Shown here: in pieces, positions 45,094 to 55,516 of the stretch
How positions within the stretch are numbered: the first letter of the stretch is position 1
Layout of the letters: the number at the start of each line of letters is the position of its first letter
NCBI GenBank assembly: GCA_020466095.1
Contig: CM035808.1
Span: 55,018,073-55,082,072, forward strand
Reading direction: 5' to 3'
Length of the DNA stretch: 64,000 nucleotides
DNA from: Chlorops oryzae
Taxonomy: Eukaryota; Arthropoda; Insecta; Diptera; Chloropidae
The notes under the pieces: model-generated
The model's database searches: none
Told to the model about the DNA's origin: nothing
The model's input: the letters and a program-made list of their open reading frames with translations, nothing else
Program-made: the position numbers and the translations under genes

Positions 45094-48000
45094 AATGCTA
45101 AAATAAAACGAGAATATGATAAGCCGAGTCTAGTTCTTAATCTAAAAACGAAAGAGGGCACAGCAGAAAATAATAACGAAATAGAAGAGCTAAACATAAA
45201 TAAAATATTTGTAGATGACATTAAGGAAACCCAAACACAAATTTATGGTATAAATTTAGAGAGAGAGCAAACTAACACTTGTGTAGAAAAAGCAAGAATA
45301 CACAGTTATAAGGAATATTTATTGAGAAATATGAACAGGAAAAAGCGGAAGGTTCATTTTGACGACAATGTAGTATTTCATTTTTACGACAAGGACCTAC
45401 CGATAGTAAAGAGAGAAATTGAGAATTTAGAAAATGTAAAGAGTAAATACGTTGATGAAGACCAAATTCTGGAAATGATCCAGGAAAGTTGTTCTGTTCT
45501 ATGCAAAAAGATTAGCAAATGGCTAAGTAGCCAGACAGAAAACCCCTGTAGGAACCTGATTGAAACTAGCCCCTAAATTTTCGAAACACAATGTTCCAGT
45601 TCAGTGTCGGACGACGCGTTTGTAGTATTTCCTTGTAGACAAGCAGTAAACAAGGAGCTAAGCCTGTTAGTCGACACTGGCGCTGACACAAGTTTGATTA
45701 AATGGGACGCGCTAAAAAATGCTAAAGAAGTAAATGAATTTGAAACAAGGAGTTTAGTGGGAACCTTCGGCGGCAATGTTAAAAGTAAAGGAATAGTTGA
45801 AATGGTACATTCCGATAGTAAAAAGTTAAAGTTTATGTTTCATGTTTTACCCAAAGGAAGTAAAATTCCGGGAGATGGGCTAATAGGCAGAGATGAGCTC
45901 TGTAGTAGGTCCTTTATAGACAACATTAGTAAGAATATATCATATTTCGAAAATGGTAGACAGATCGCTTCACTACCACTTGTTAGTTTCGCTAATAGCA
46001 ATCGGATTTGCACTATACAACGAGTCAAAATCCAGGCTTGGGAGGCAAGGGTAGTAGAAATATTCATAGACAAAGTTTCAGGAGAAATAGTTGTTCATAA
46101 AAAAGAAATTATGCCAAATGTTTTTGTGGGAGGCACAATTACAGAAATTCTAAGAGGAAAAGGCTATGTGCCCGTGTTAAACGCAAATAACACAGGCATT
46201 CGAAAAGAACCTTTGGAGTTAGAATATGATTGTGGCACAGATTTTGAGCATTTAGGGATTCCAAACATAAATCAGTTGCTGAACGGAAATACTGAAAATA
46301 ATCGTTTTGAACATTTGATGAACTCAGTAAGTTTAGATAAAAATCTGAATAAAGATGAATTGCATTCCATAAAAAAAATATCAAGAGATTATACCGATAT
46401 ATTTCTTTTGCAAGGAGATAATCTTTCATTCACTACAGTATTAAATCATTAAGTTCCTACGGAACCTGGAAAAGCCCCAATTAATAGTAGACAGTACAGG
46501 TTGCCGGAACATAAAGCAGAAATAAATTCGCAGGTTAAAAAAATGTTGGCAGACAACATAATTAAGCCAAGCAAATCCCCTTGGAATTCGCCCATAATTT
46601 AAGTTCCAAAAAGGACAGGAAAAGATGGCGAGAAAAAATGGAGATTAGTAGTTGATTTTCGAAAATTGAACGAAATTACACTTAAACAAGTTTTCCCGAT
46701 TCCAAGAAAAGATGAAATTCTTGATCAATTGGGCTGTAGTCGTTATTTTTCTACCTTGGATTTAGCTAGCGGCGATCATCAAGTGATGTTCGATGAACAG
46801 GATAGACAGAAAATAGCCTTCAGCACGGGCATGGGCCATTTAGATTTCATAAGAATGCCTTTCGGTCTAACGGGGGCACCAGCCACATTTCAAAGAATTA
46901 TGAATAGTATTTTGATGGGTCTTCAGGGAATTGATTGCTTTGTTTACCTTGACGACATTGTCATATACGCCAAGAATTTAGAGGAACATGATACTCGATT
47001 AAAAAATGTTTTTGATGTTTTAAGGGAAAACAATCTGAAACTTCAAACAGAAAAATGTCAATTCCTAAAGAGAGAAGTAGTTTTCTTAGGGCACAAATGT
47101 TCAGAATCAGGAGTTTTACCTGATCCAGCAAAAGTAGAACCAGTTAGATATATTAAACCACCTAATAACATCAAAGAATTGCAGTCCTTTCTCTGTTGGA
47201 TCAACTATTATAGAAAGTTTATACCCGAGGCAGCTCAAATATCCTTGCGATTAACAAAATTATTAAGAAAATATGACAAAATTATATTGATAAATTGAAA
47301 GAGGCAGTTACAAGCCCCCCATACTACAATATCCTGATTTCGAAAAGTTATTTATTCTTACAACAGACGCAAGCAACGAAGCATTAGGTGCGGTATTGTC
47401 GCAAGGTGAGCCTGAACAGGATATGCCAATATGCTATGCTAGTAGGGCACTTAGTGCAACCGAAAGACGATATTCCACGATCGTTTGCAATCGTTTGGGC
47501 AGTTAAAAATTTTAGAACATACCTTTTAGGCAAACATTTCAAAATTTTTACCGACCATAAACCACTGAAGGGAATAGCAAGTTTAAAAGAGCAAGACAAG
47601 AGATTAGGGCATTTTAGATTAAAACTTTTAGAATATGACTTCGAAATTCTTTATAAACCTGGGAAGAACAACCTTAACGCAGATGCGTTAAGCAGACTTC
47701 CGAGTTCAGACAGACCAATAGCAGTAGTTACCCGATCAATGTCACAAGACAGTCACGAACAATTAGACGAATTACAAAACGTAAGTGCGAATGATAATCT
47801 AAACGAAGATACAGCGGTGGTGCTTACTGATCCAATAGAAATACAGAAGGTGATGAAAATTTTCCATGACATCCCAATAGGAGGCCATAAAGGTTTTGAA
47901 AAAACCCACTGTCGAATAAGAAAACAATATAAATGGGAAGGCATGCAACGACAAATTAGAACCTACATTAAAGCATGCGAACTTTGCCAGAAAAACAAAA

Positions 48001-48097
48001 GCTCTCGAGTAGACAAAATGCCTATGACGCCCGAGACTATTCTGGAACAGCAATCGGCGATACATATTTTTGACTCAATAATTTTGAGTGATATTTG
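45094..48097 (+). pseudogene. pol: gypsy pol: spacer, protease, RT, RNase H, partial integrase
   Basis: The frame from 45094 encodes a charged spacer, stops at 45574-45576, then runs on in the same frame into protease (LLVDTGADTSLIK at about 45667). Further in-frame TAA codons lie at 46450-46452 and about 46600. Reverse transcriptase follows with VYLDDIVIYA (about 46944) and YYRKFIPEAA. Frameshifts near 47290-47480 break RNase H ([12 protein letters not shown], then FTDHKPLKGI and NADALSRLPSS). The integrase zinc domain is present (HDIPIGGHKG to CELCQKNK, about 47865-47996). The coding match ends at about 48097, where a DNA transposon begins; the catalytic core and any env are missing. Confidence 0.88.
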
Positions 48098-48242
48098 TAA
48101 GGGGTCGTTCACATATTACGTAACGCAGTAGGAGGGAGGAAGGGGTTAAGCAAATTGCTACGAAACGTTACAAGGGGAAGGGACAGTTCCCTGCGTTTGT
48201 TACGTAACATGCTGAAATAAGAATAATAACACAGGTATACAA

Positions 48243-49985
48243 GGTTTTGGACCAGAGAAACTGGAAAGCGACCCTATAGGAATTTTTCGTGCTGATTCCG
48301 AATCTGGTACCGGTTTTTCTCTATCACGTCAAGTTTTTGAGAAATCGTTAAATAACGGTTTTTGACATTTTTACCTATAGTCTATGTCAATAATGAGATC
48401 GTAGACCCTATATGCCTTAACCGATTTCAAAGTTTTTGGTACTCATATGAAAGAGGAATGACAACGCAACATATCCTTTATACACAAATTTGGAATTGAT
48501 TCAGTAACTTGGAAGCTATAGGGCAAAAAACGCGATGCTGATTTCCAATTTTTAGCGATTTTGTTTAAAAACTTGAAATTCAAATGGTTATAATTTCCGA
48601 ACCAAGGCTGGTATTCCAGGTCTTAATACTTTGAATGAAAGAACAATCAATTGAAAAAGTTTTGAGCCTAAAACAAAAAAAATCCGTTGCGTCGTTCTAA
48701 TTTTATGAGGATTTTCGCTGAAAATGACAAAAACGAATTTTTTTAAATGTTGACAAATTCTTTCAAATAAACAAATAATATCGATGTATCGATATATCGA
48801 TACAATATCGCCCATCCCTAGTAGCACTGCTGCAAAAATCATTACTTGTCAAAATGGCGTGTAAGACTAGTTCGGATTTATTTTGTTACGTTTGTGGATC
48901 TTATCTGGTTTTAAAAAAGAATGGCAGACCAATAACAGAACTTTTGAAAACTGCTTATTTACATTATTTTGGATTCTCTGTGCACAATACAGAAAAACCG
49001 TGGGTTCCAAAACTGTTTTGCAATTCGTGCAGAACCAAGCTGTACAAATGGTCAACGGGTAAAAGAACGTATTTTACGTTCTCACAGCCAATGCTTTGGA
49101 GGGAGCCACAGAATCACATCGACGACTGTTATTTTTGCACCATTAATGTTTTCGGTGTAAATTTAAAAGGATCCAAAACTTTGGTACATCACGATGTTTC
49201 TTCGGTATCAAAGCCAGGACCTACAGAGGATTGAAAAAATTATAAGGGCTTTTGGGATGAAGGAATGTTGAGTGACTATTGGTGGTCCCTTATACGCGAA
49301 ACAGATAGTAAACAATACAAAAGGCTCAGTTCAAATTCTGTTCATTTTTAAAGTTTAAATTGGTTTTAGCTTTAAAGATAGGTTTAAAATAGAATTTAAG
49401 TTTTATGTTTTTTAAGCCAGTTTTACCAACATACACAATTCGAACTGAAATATACATATGAACGAGCGAAGAATATACCAAAAATAAAAATTCGTTTTTG
49501 TCATTTTCAGCGAAAATCCTCATAAAATTAGAACGACGCAACGGATTTTTTTTGTTTTAGGCTCAAAACTTTTCAATTGATTGTTCTTTCATTCAAAGTA
49601 TTAAGACCTGGAATACCAGCCTTGGTTCGGAAATTATAACCATTTGAATTTCAAGTTTTTAAACAAAATCGCTAAAAATTGGAAATCAGCATCGCGTTTT
49701 TTGCCCTATAGCTTCCAAGTTACTGAATCAATTCCAAAATTGTGTATAAAGGATATGTTGCGTTGTCATTCCTCTTTCATATGAGTACCAAAAACTTTGA
49801 AATCGGTTAAGGCATATAGGGTCTACGACCTCATTATTGACATAGACTATAGGTAAAAATGTCAAAAACCGTTATTTAACGATTTCTCAAAAACTTGACG
49901 TGATAGAGAAAAACGGGTACCAGATTCGGAATCAGCACGAAAAATTCCTATAGGGTCGCTATCCAGTTTTTCTGGTCCAAAAGTT
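48243..49985. mobile_element. long-TIR element, arms of about 500 bp, internally deleted
   Basis: 48243-48742 and 49485-49985 are inverted copies of each other with few mismatches; shared words include TTTTGGACCAGA near the ends and TTCGTTTTTGTCATTTTC at the inner border. The centre carries a short Cys-rich gene. A clear target duplication was not found. Arms this long and similar suggest recent activity or gene conversion. Confidence 0.85.
48854..49350 (+). pseudogene. shortened Cys-rich transposon protein, N- and C-ends joined
   Basis: The ATG at 48854 opens 126 codons with FCYVCGSYLVL, AYLHYFGFSV, LFCNSCRTKL and DDCYFC, the same Cys-pair layout as the decayed gene at 29518-31218. After a stop at 49234 another frame gives KNYKGFWDEGMLSDYWWSLI, which corresponds to the far C-terminus of that family. 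About 80 percent of the protein has thus been deleted, so this is a MITE-like derivative of an element whose full copy would encode the large protein. Confidence 0.75.
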
Positions 49986-50202
49986 GGCCTTTATTTGTAA
50001 ACTTGTGTAATTAATTAGATTGCGCATTCCGAGTTGCCTCGTTTTGTGCATTATGTCATTGCAGACTTCTTTTATATGAAATTGCAAGTAGGCTTTCACA
50101 CACGCTGCTATTATCTCAGTTTTTTCCCACCGATTCTTAATTTATTTGTGGAAGAATCTGCGAGAAGAATAAAACGATATTTACAAAAGATGAATTAATG
50201 TA

Positions 50203-51495
50203 CTGTTCACTTAAAATCTGGAACCGCTAAAAGAGTTGGAATTCAATTGGTGGTCTGTTGTTTAGTTTTTGTCATTCATGTATGAAGTCCTAATGGATCA
50301 ACGGTTATGCGGTATAATATTGAAGTCGGTACTCAATTTGGTTCGTGCTCACTACGCGATGGAAATTGAACAAAGAAAGGCGATTTTGCGTACGCACTGC
50401 GAAAATCCAGATTGGTCTGGATTAAAAATTGCCAAAAAATTGAAAATCGCTGCATCGACTGTTTATTTGGTTTTGAAGCGATATAAAGAAGGACTAAGCA
50501 TCGAAAGAAAAAAAAAACGAAAGGCGGAAGAAATGGATCTTCTAATGAAGAACTAAAGAAGAAGATTTTGAAGTCAATTGAGAAAAATCCAGGTCTCTCT
50601 GATATTCAACGGGCTAAAAAATGTAACACAAGCAGCAGTACTGCGAGGAGGATATGAAAATAAGCATGATTGAAGTCATATCATTCGATTAAGTACCCAA
50701 AACGCTCCGATGAGCAAAACAAAGAAGCTAAACAGAGAGCAAGACGCTTATATCATTTTTTGATGAAGTCGAAAAAATGCATATTAATGGACGACGAAAC
50801 ATACGTCAAGCTTGACGTTAAACAGTTACCGGGTCGAAAATTTTATGTTGCGAAAAAAAAGAGGAGATGTTGCCGCAAAATTTAAGTATGTCCAGATGGA
50901 CAAACTTGCAAAACAAAAGTCATGATATGGCAGTGCATTTGCAGTTGTGGCCTTAAAAGCCGAGCATTTGTCACGAATAAAACAATGAATTCCACACTCT
51001 ATGTAAAAGAGTGTTTAGAAAACCGACTTCTGCCACTCATTCGGCACCACAAATCGACCCCTTTGTTTTGGCCTGATTTAGCTTCCTGCCACTATTCAGG
51101 TGAGACAATGAGATGGTATGAAACGAATAAGATTGAAATCGTGCCCAAACAGAGCAACCCACCGAATTGTCCAAATCTGCGACCATTCAAAAAATACTGG
51201 GCAATTGTTAAAGGAAAGTTAAAAAGAAATGCCAAAACTGCCAAAAACCATCAAGAAATGCTGTTGAAGTAGAATCGATTCGCTGCAAAAATCCAAATAT
51301 CAGATGTGCAAAAATTAATGAGACCTATTAAGAAAAATCTTCGCAAATTCTTTCGAAATGAAGAAATATAGTTTTATTTTGGATTTATTCTGAAATAAAA
51401 GCGTTTGGCCCTGAGATTGACATTTAATTAATTTTTTTAAATTTTTTCTATAAAAGCTATGAACGGTCGTAAGGTTCCAGATTTTAAGTGAACAG
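50203..51495 (+). mobile_element. Tc1/mariner element (DD37E type), 1,293 bp
   Basis: TIRs begin CTGTTCACTTAAAATCTGGA at the left end; the right end is the inverted match over at least 22 bp. TA lies on both sides (50201-50202 and 51496-51497). It carries a broken transposase gene and lies between the long-TIR element and the transposase gene of the large host transposon. Confidence 0.9.
50278..51372 (+). pseudogene. Tc1/mariner transposase, DD37E family, catalytic Glu replaced
   Basis: From the ATG at 50278 an N-terminal helix-turn-helix is seen (IAKKLKIAASTVYLVLKRYK). After frame breaks near 50555-50690 the catalytic region shows ILMDDETY (first Asp, about 50785), then FWPDLASCHYS (second Asp, about 51068) and NPPNCPNLRPFKKYW. 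Counting from the second Asp, the residue after 37 positions is Lys where DD37E transposases have Glu. The gene also has a stop before its last 30 codons (51270). It is inactive. Confidence 0.85.
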
Positions 51496-51566
51496 TACTT
51501 TATTTGTAGACCCTATTAAAATTTCATTGTTAAAAAAAGCGTGTTATTTGTCTGAATTCTTAGGCA

Positions 51567-54190
51567 ATGACTGGCTTAGCTGATCTATATCGCCGTTTTA
51601 ACGAGGCGTATAAAAAAGCGAATGTACACAAATCTAAACAAACTCTTCAACAAGAAACAAATGCTTTATGGCATAATTTAAACAAAAACCTTAACTTTGA
51701 ACATAATGTTGAGACTAAGATTTAGGAGTTGAACTGCATTGCGACAAATAAATGAGCAGAATTTATGAGTATTTTTTCGGCTTCAAAGTCTAAAGAATCT
51801 GTTACCAAAATTGATAAAACTTCACCTGTGGCAGAAAACTCGATTTCAAAAGTCATAAATGCTCCAGTAGCTGAGAAGGAAAAGGAAAATCAAGATTTGC
51901 TGTAAAAAAAAGACATATAAAAAGCCCGCTCAGGAACTATCTAAAAAGAAAATGCAAGTTCTTCAGAGTGAACTTAGCGCATTGTTACTAGCACGCGACT
52001 ATGGTCTGGAAACAAATAATTTATATACCAAAATTGAAGGAATCAAGAAATCATTAGTTAAGGAGGGAAAACGCTGAAGAGAGTACAACATGGTGCCGAG
52101 CGGCAACAAAAATATAGAGATGCTAAAAAACTGAAAAGGTTGCAGCTTTTGGAAAAACATCCTTATCTCGGTGCTGAGTTGAAAATTGTAAACAACGCAG
52201 GAAGACCGAGAATCGAAACAAGTCAGCTTGATCTTCTCAAGGTATCATAAAATTAATGACGTTTTTTATTGTTTTACCATTCCCTAGCTGTAGAGCTTCG
52301 GAATTCATTTTAATGAACATAATTCAAAATATAAAGTTAAACTAGTATTTGTCTTAGGTTATATCAGAAGTTGCTATATTTGGCGGAGCCACAGACAGCC
52401 GTCGTCGCTCAGAAATGATTCGTACCTGCCGAACATTAGATGACCTTCGGTCTGAGTTGGTTAAAGTAGGTTTTAATATAAGCCGATTTGGAGTGTGCCT
52501 TAGACTTCTTCCAACATGTTTAACTACTACTGAAGGAAAGCGCCACGTGGGTACCGTTCCAGTAAAACTCTTAAGACCTGAAGCTAATCAACACGCAAAA
52601 CATCCCGATGCAAAATTTTGCACCGCGACAATGCGAGGTTTAGAATCCTTGGCGTCGGTTTGTGGTCCTGACCAGGTCTTCTTTTTCTCTCAAGACGACA
52701 AAGCTAGGGTTCCACTGGGAATTACAGCAGCCAACAAACAATCGCACATGTTAATGCACGTCGAATACCAAGTTCGTTTACCTGACTACGATTTTGTTGT
52801 AGCAGAACGTCACAAACTATCTCCTTCTGTGTATACTGGTGTTGAAATCAAAAGGTATGGACTGGGGGAACCTACAGCTGTTTCCTATTCTGGACCAACC
52901 CACATTGCAAACATTGTTCATCTACTGCAGAGACTCATGCTGCCGATATAAAAAAAGCTACTCGAAATTCCCACTTTTGAATCATTCGTGAAAACACACG
53001 AAGGTCTAGTAAACTTATTTTTATTTCAACGTCAGATGGTGGTCCAGATGAAAATCATCGCTACGCTCGGGTAATAGCAGAAGCCGTTAAGCATTTTCAA
53101 CAGCTTAATTTGGATGCCTATTATATAGCAACCAATGCCCCAGAGCGCAGCGCATATAACAGAGCGGAGCGACGAATGGCTCCAAATAGCCGAGAGCTTA
53201 CTGGGTTAATTTTAGATCATATACACTTTGGGTCTCACTTAAACTCAAAAAATGAGACCATAGATGTCGAATTGGAAAAGAAAAACTTCGAACATGCAGG
53301 TCGTGTTTTGTCGGAAGCATGGAGTTCTTTGGAAATCGACCGCTTTCCAGTCAAAGCTGAATACATTACTCCAGAAGAACATTCCGTTGCAAAGTTGTCT
53401 GTTGACGAAGAATGGTACTCAAAGCATGTTCGAGAATCTCAATACTTTCTACAAGTTGCCAAGTGTAAGTCAGAACAGTGCTGTGGAAAACGACGATCAA
53501 GCCTGTGGAAGTTTCTGCCTGATGGTTTTTTACCCCCACCAGTGCAGATAAATCAAACTTATGATGGTTACAAGGTTGTCGAATGTGATACCAATGCACA
53601 TAAATTTTGCCCATTACTTCTTCAAGTGGCCCTTGATCTTCGTCCACAAAACAAAGAATTTAATCATTCGCCGTATGATTATTATTGTCCAAGCTTGCAA
53701 TTTTCACTTCCTAAAAGGTATTTTAAGCATGAAAAATATTGCTTTATTTTTCAATTTAATTTGAATAAGTTCTATTTCAACTGCAATCTGTTACAGAATT
53801 TGCAAGTTATGTGGCGTTTATCGTGCACCACAAAAAACAGTTCAATGGCATATGCAATTGATGCATAAGAAACAAAAGTCAACTTTTTCCCTCACGGACA
53901 AAACTACGGCCGCAAAGAGTTGCAGCGCGTCGTGCCAAAGAGCTTTTGTGCGTTTTTGAAGATCATCTATCAGAAGATGCCTATTGGTTAGACGAAGATG
54001 AAGTGGAAGACGATTTAATCCCAAAATTTCCAAAAATTTGTCAATATGAAGGGATTCCTGTTATTGACGACATTCAAGCGTGGTACCGTTCTCCATGGGA
54101 AACGTCAGAAGAAGCCCAAAATAAAATATTATTTATGTGCAAAATAATTTATCAGCTATTGCGAAATTATGTTTATTTTGTTAGAAAATT
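51567..54190 (+). pseudogene. DDE-like transposase of the TAA-flanked transposon, spliced
   Basis: A plus-strand gene with at least two introns. An N-terminal segment starts at 51567 after an acceptor-like site; broken coding continues to 52241 (GRPRIETSQLDLLK). Intron 1 is 52242-52357, with GTATCA and TCTTAG borders. The next exon has SRRRSEMIRTCRTLDDLR, then SQDDKARVPLGITAANKQ (about 52690). A frameshift near 52950-53030 is followed by STSDGGPDENHRY and NRAERRMAP (about 53158). I take the Asp residues of SQDDK and SDGGPD and the Glu of ERRMAP as a possible DDE triad. Intron 2 is 53718-53796. It splices in a CCHH finger (CKLCGVYRAPQKTVQWHMQL, then MH), and a tail SPWETS ends near 54100. It has several frame breaks. 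Confidence 0.72.
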
Positions 54191-54355
54191 ACTTCTTTCT
54201 AATTTCATTTCATAATGGCAGAACAAAAATTTTACAAGTGACTGTCACTACTGGGGGGAGGGAGGGTGTCTGAAATGTGTTATTTCTTGTTACAAGGGGG
54301 GAAGGGGGTGTCTAAAATGGCCAAAAACCGCGTTACGTAATATGTGAACGACCCC

Positions 54356-54977
54356 TAATCGTGTGGCTTAATAAAAATTATTGCTACACACACTCTTCGG
54401 GTTTTCCGAACTTTTCCTTCTATTTCAATTTTTTTTAAATGTTTCATTTCTTGCTTTTGATTTCTCTGTGTAGGCATTTGAACCTCGAAACTCTCCCTTT
54501 CAAGGCATGTGCTCACAATCGACACCGTGTTCGCCAAATCAAAATGGCAGATTTTTTTTCGTTTATAAGTTTAAAGTCAATTTGAATTTTGTTTTATTTG
54601 TCACGTCCACTTTTCCAAATTTTTACAAATCTAATCGGAAGCTTAAGTATAAGCTCAAATTCTAAATTTCATCAACAAATGCAATACACCTTACAAACAG
54701 AGTTTGTCACGTATAAAAAAGACTCTCATTTTTTTCTTCTAGCGCGTTCTCTCTTTAGCCGACAATACGTTTTTTCGACGTTTTCGCAATTTCGACTGAA
54801 ATCACGAAGCAATCAAGTAGTCTTACAGAAAACTGTCAAATGCAAATACGCTACGGTATGAAAATACGCGTGCCTTGAACGAAATTATGCACGAAAATAC
54901 GAAAAAATTAAAGTAGCTTCACCGCCAAATTAGCCCCAAAGTACGACGGCCTTTATCAAGTTCAAGTCAGAATTTTC
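54356..54977. other. non-coding stretch
   Basis: No gene. The gypsy integrase does not resume after the transposon, so the two may have been joined by deletion or the gypsy was already truncated. A 60-codon minus-strand frame has no family signature. Confidence 0.45.
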
Positions 54978-55055
54978 CTGTTCAGTTATCATCCTCTGGC
55001 AACCCTTGTCGTAGACTTACGTACATAGTTTCGCGCTCCGTAAACAATAATATTT
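54978..55055 (+). mobile_element. 5' end of the older plus-strand Jockey LINE
   Basis: CTCTGGCAACCCTTGTCG onwards matches, in plus orientation, the 5' UTR start of the minus-strand LINE (60085 to about 60010). It ends in ACAATAATATTT, which recurs at 60091 where the same LINE resumes. The piece was cut off by the insertion of 55056-60090. Confidence 0.75.
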
Positions 55056-55279
55056 TTTTTTTTTTTTTTTTTTTAAACGTTTTATTATTTATTGAATCAC
55101 TCCTCTAATATAGGAGTCTAGCAATAAGTTTTTTAAATCTTACACCTAATTGGACAATATTACAAATTAGTAATAAGTTCATTGCGGGCCTCGGATACCG
55201 AAAACTGGGCTTTGCTGATATGTGAAGAAACACGTAAAGTATTGACGGTGCGGAAACGAAGATTTTAAGCAGCTAGGCT

Positions 55280-55516
55280 GTGCGTGGATTGCAAGGGTGC
55301 ATGGAGTGCACCCACCGCGTAGACGATCAGCTAGGAAAGCTGAGTTTATGAATGTGCGTGGATTGCAAGGGTGCATGGAGTGCACCCACCGAGTAGACTA
55401 TCAGCTAGGAAAGCTGAGTTTATGGATGTGCGTGGATTGCAAGGGTGCATGGAGTGCACCCACCGAGTAGACGATCAGCTAGGAAAGCTGAGTTTATGGA
55501 TGTGCATGGATTGCAC
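55280..55516. repeat. 74-bp tandem repeat, 3.2 units, 3' end of the LINE
   Basis: GTGCGTGGATTGCAAGGGTG starts at 55280, 55354 and 55428, with a partial fourth unit at 55502. The last part overlaps the end of ORF2, so the ORF2 C-terminal residues come from the repeat. Each unit contains a GTGCATGGAGTGCAC near-palindrome. Confidence 0.9.

Larger units (their letters stand above)
48101..54355 (+). mobile_element. 6.26-kb DNA transposon, 26-bp TIRs, TAA target duplication
   Basis: Perfect 26-bp TIRs start GGGGTCGTTCACATATTACG at 48101 and, inverted, at 54355. TAA stands directly outside both (48098-48100 and 54356-54358). Subterminal GTTACAAGGGG-AAGGG words are shared by both ends. It holds a spliced DDE-like transposase gene in plus orientation (51567-54190) and two insertions: a long-TIR element (48243-49985) and a Tc1/mariner element (50203-51495). 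Ends starting GGG with a 3-bp duplication fit PIF/Harbinger or Zator. The protein does not look like Harbinger, so I lean towards Zator or a relative without being able to prove it. It lies directly after the truncated gypsy integrase. Confidence 0.85.

Noticed and set aside
54356..54540. Resumption of the gypsy integrase after the DNA transposon
   Set aside because: No frame after 54358 has integrase core motifs, so I treat the gypsy as truncated.
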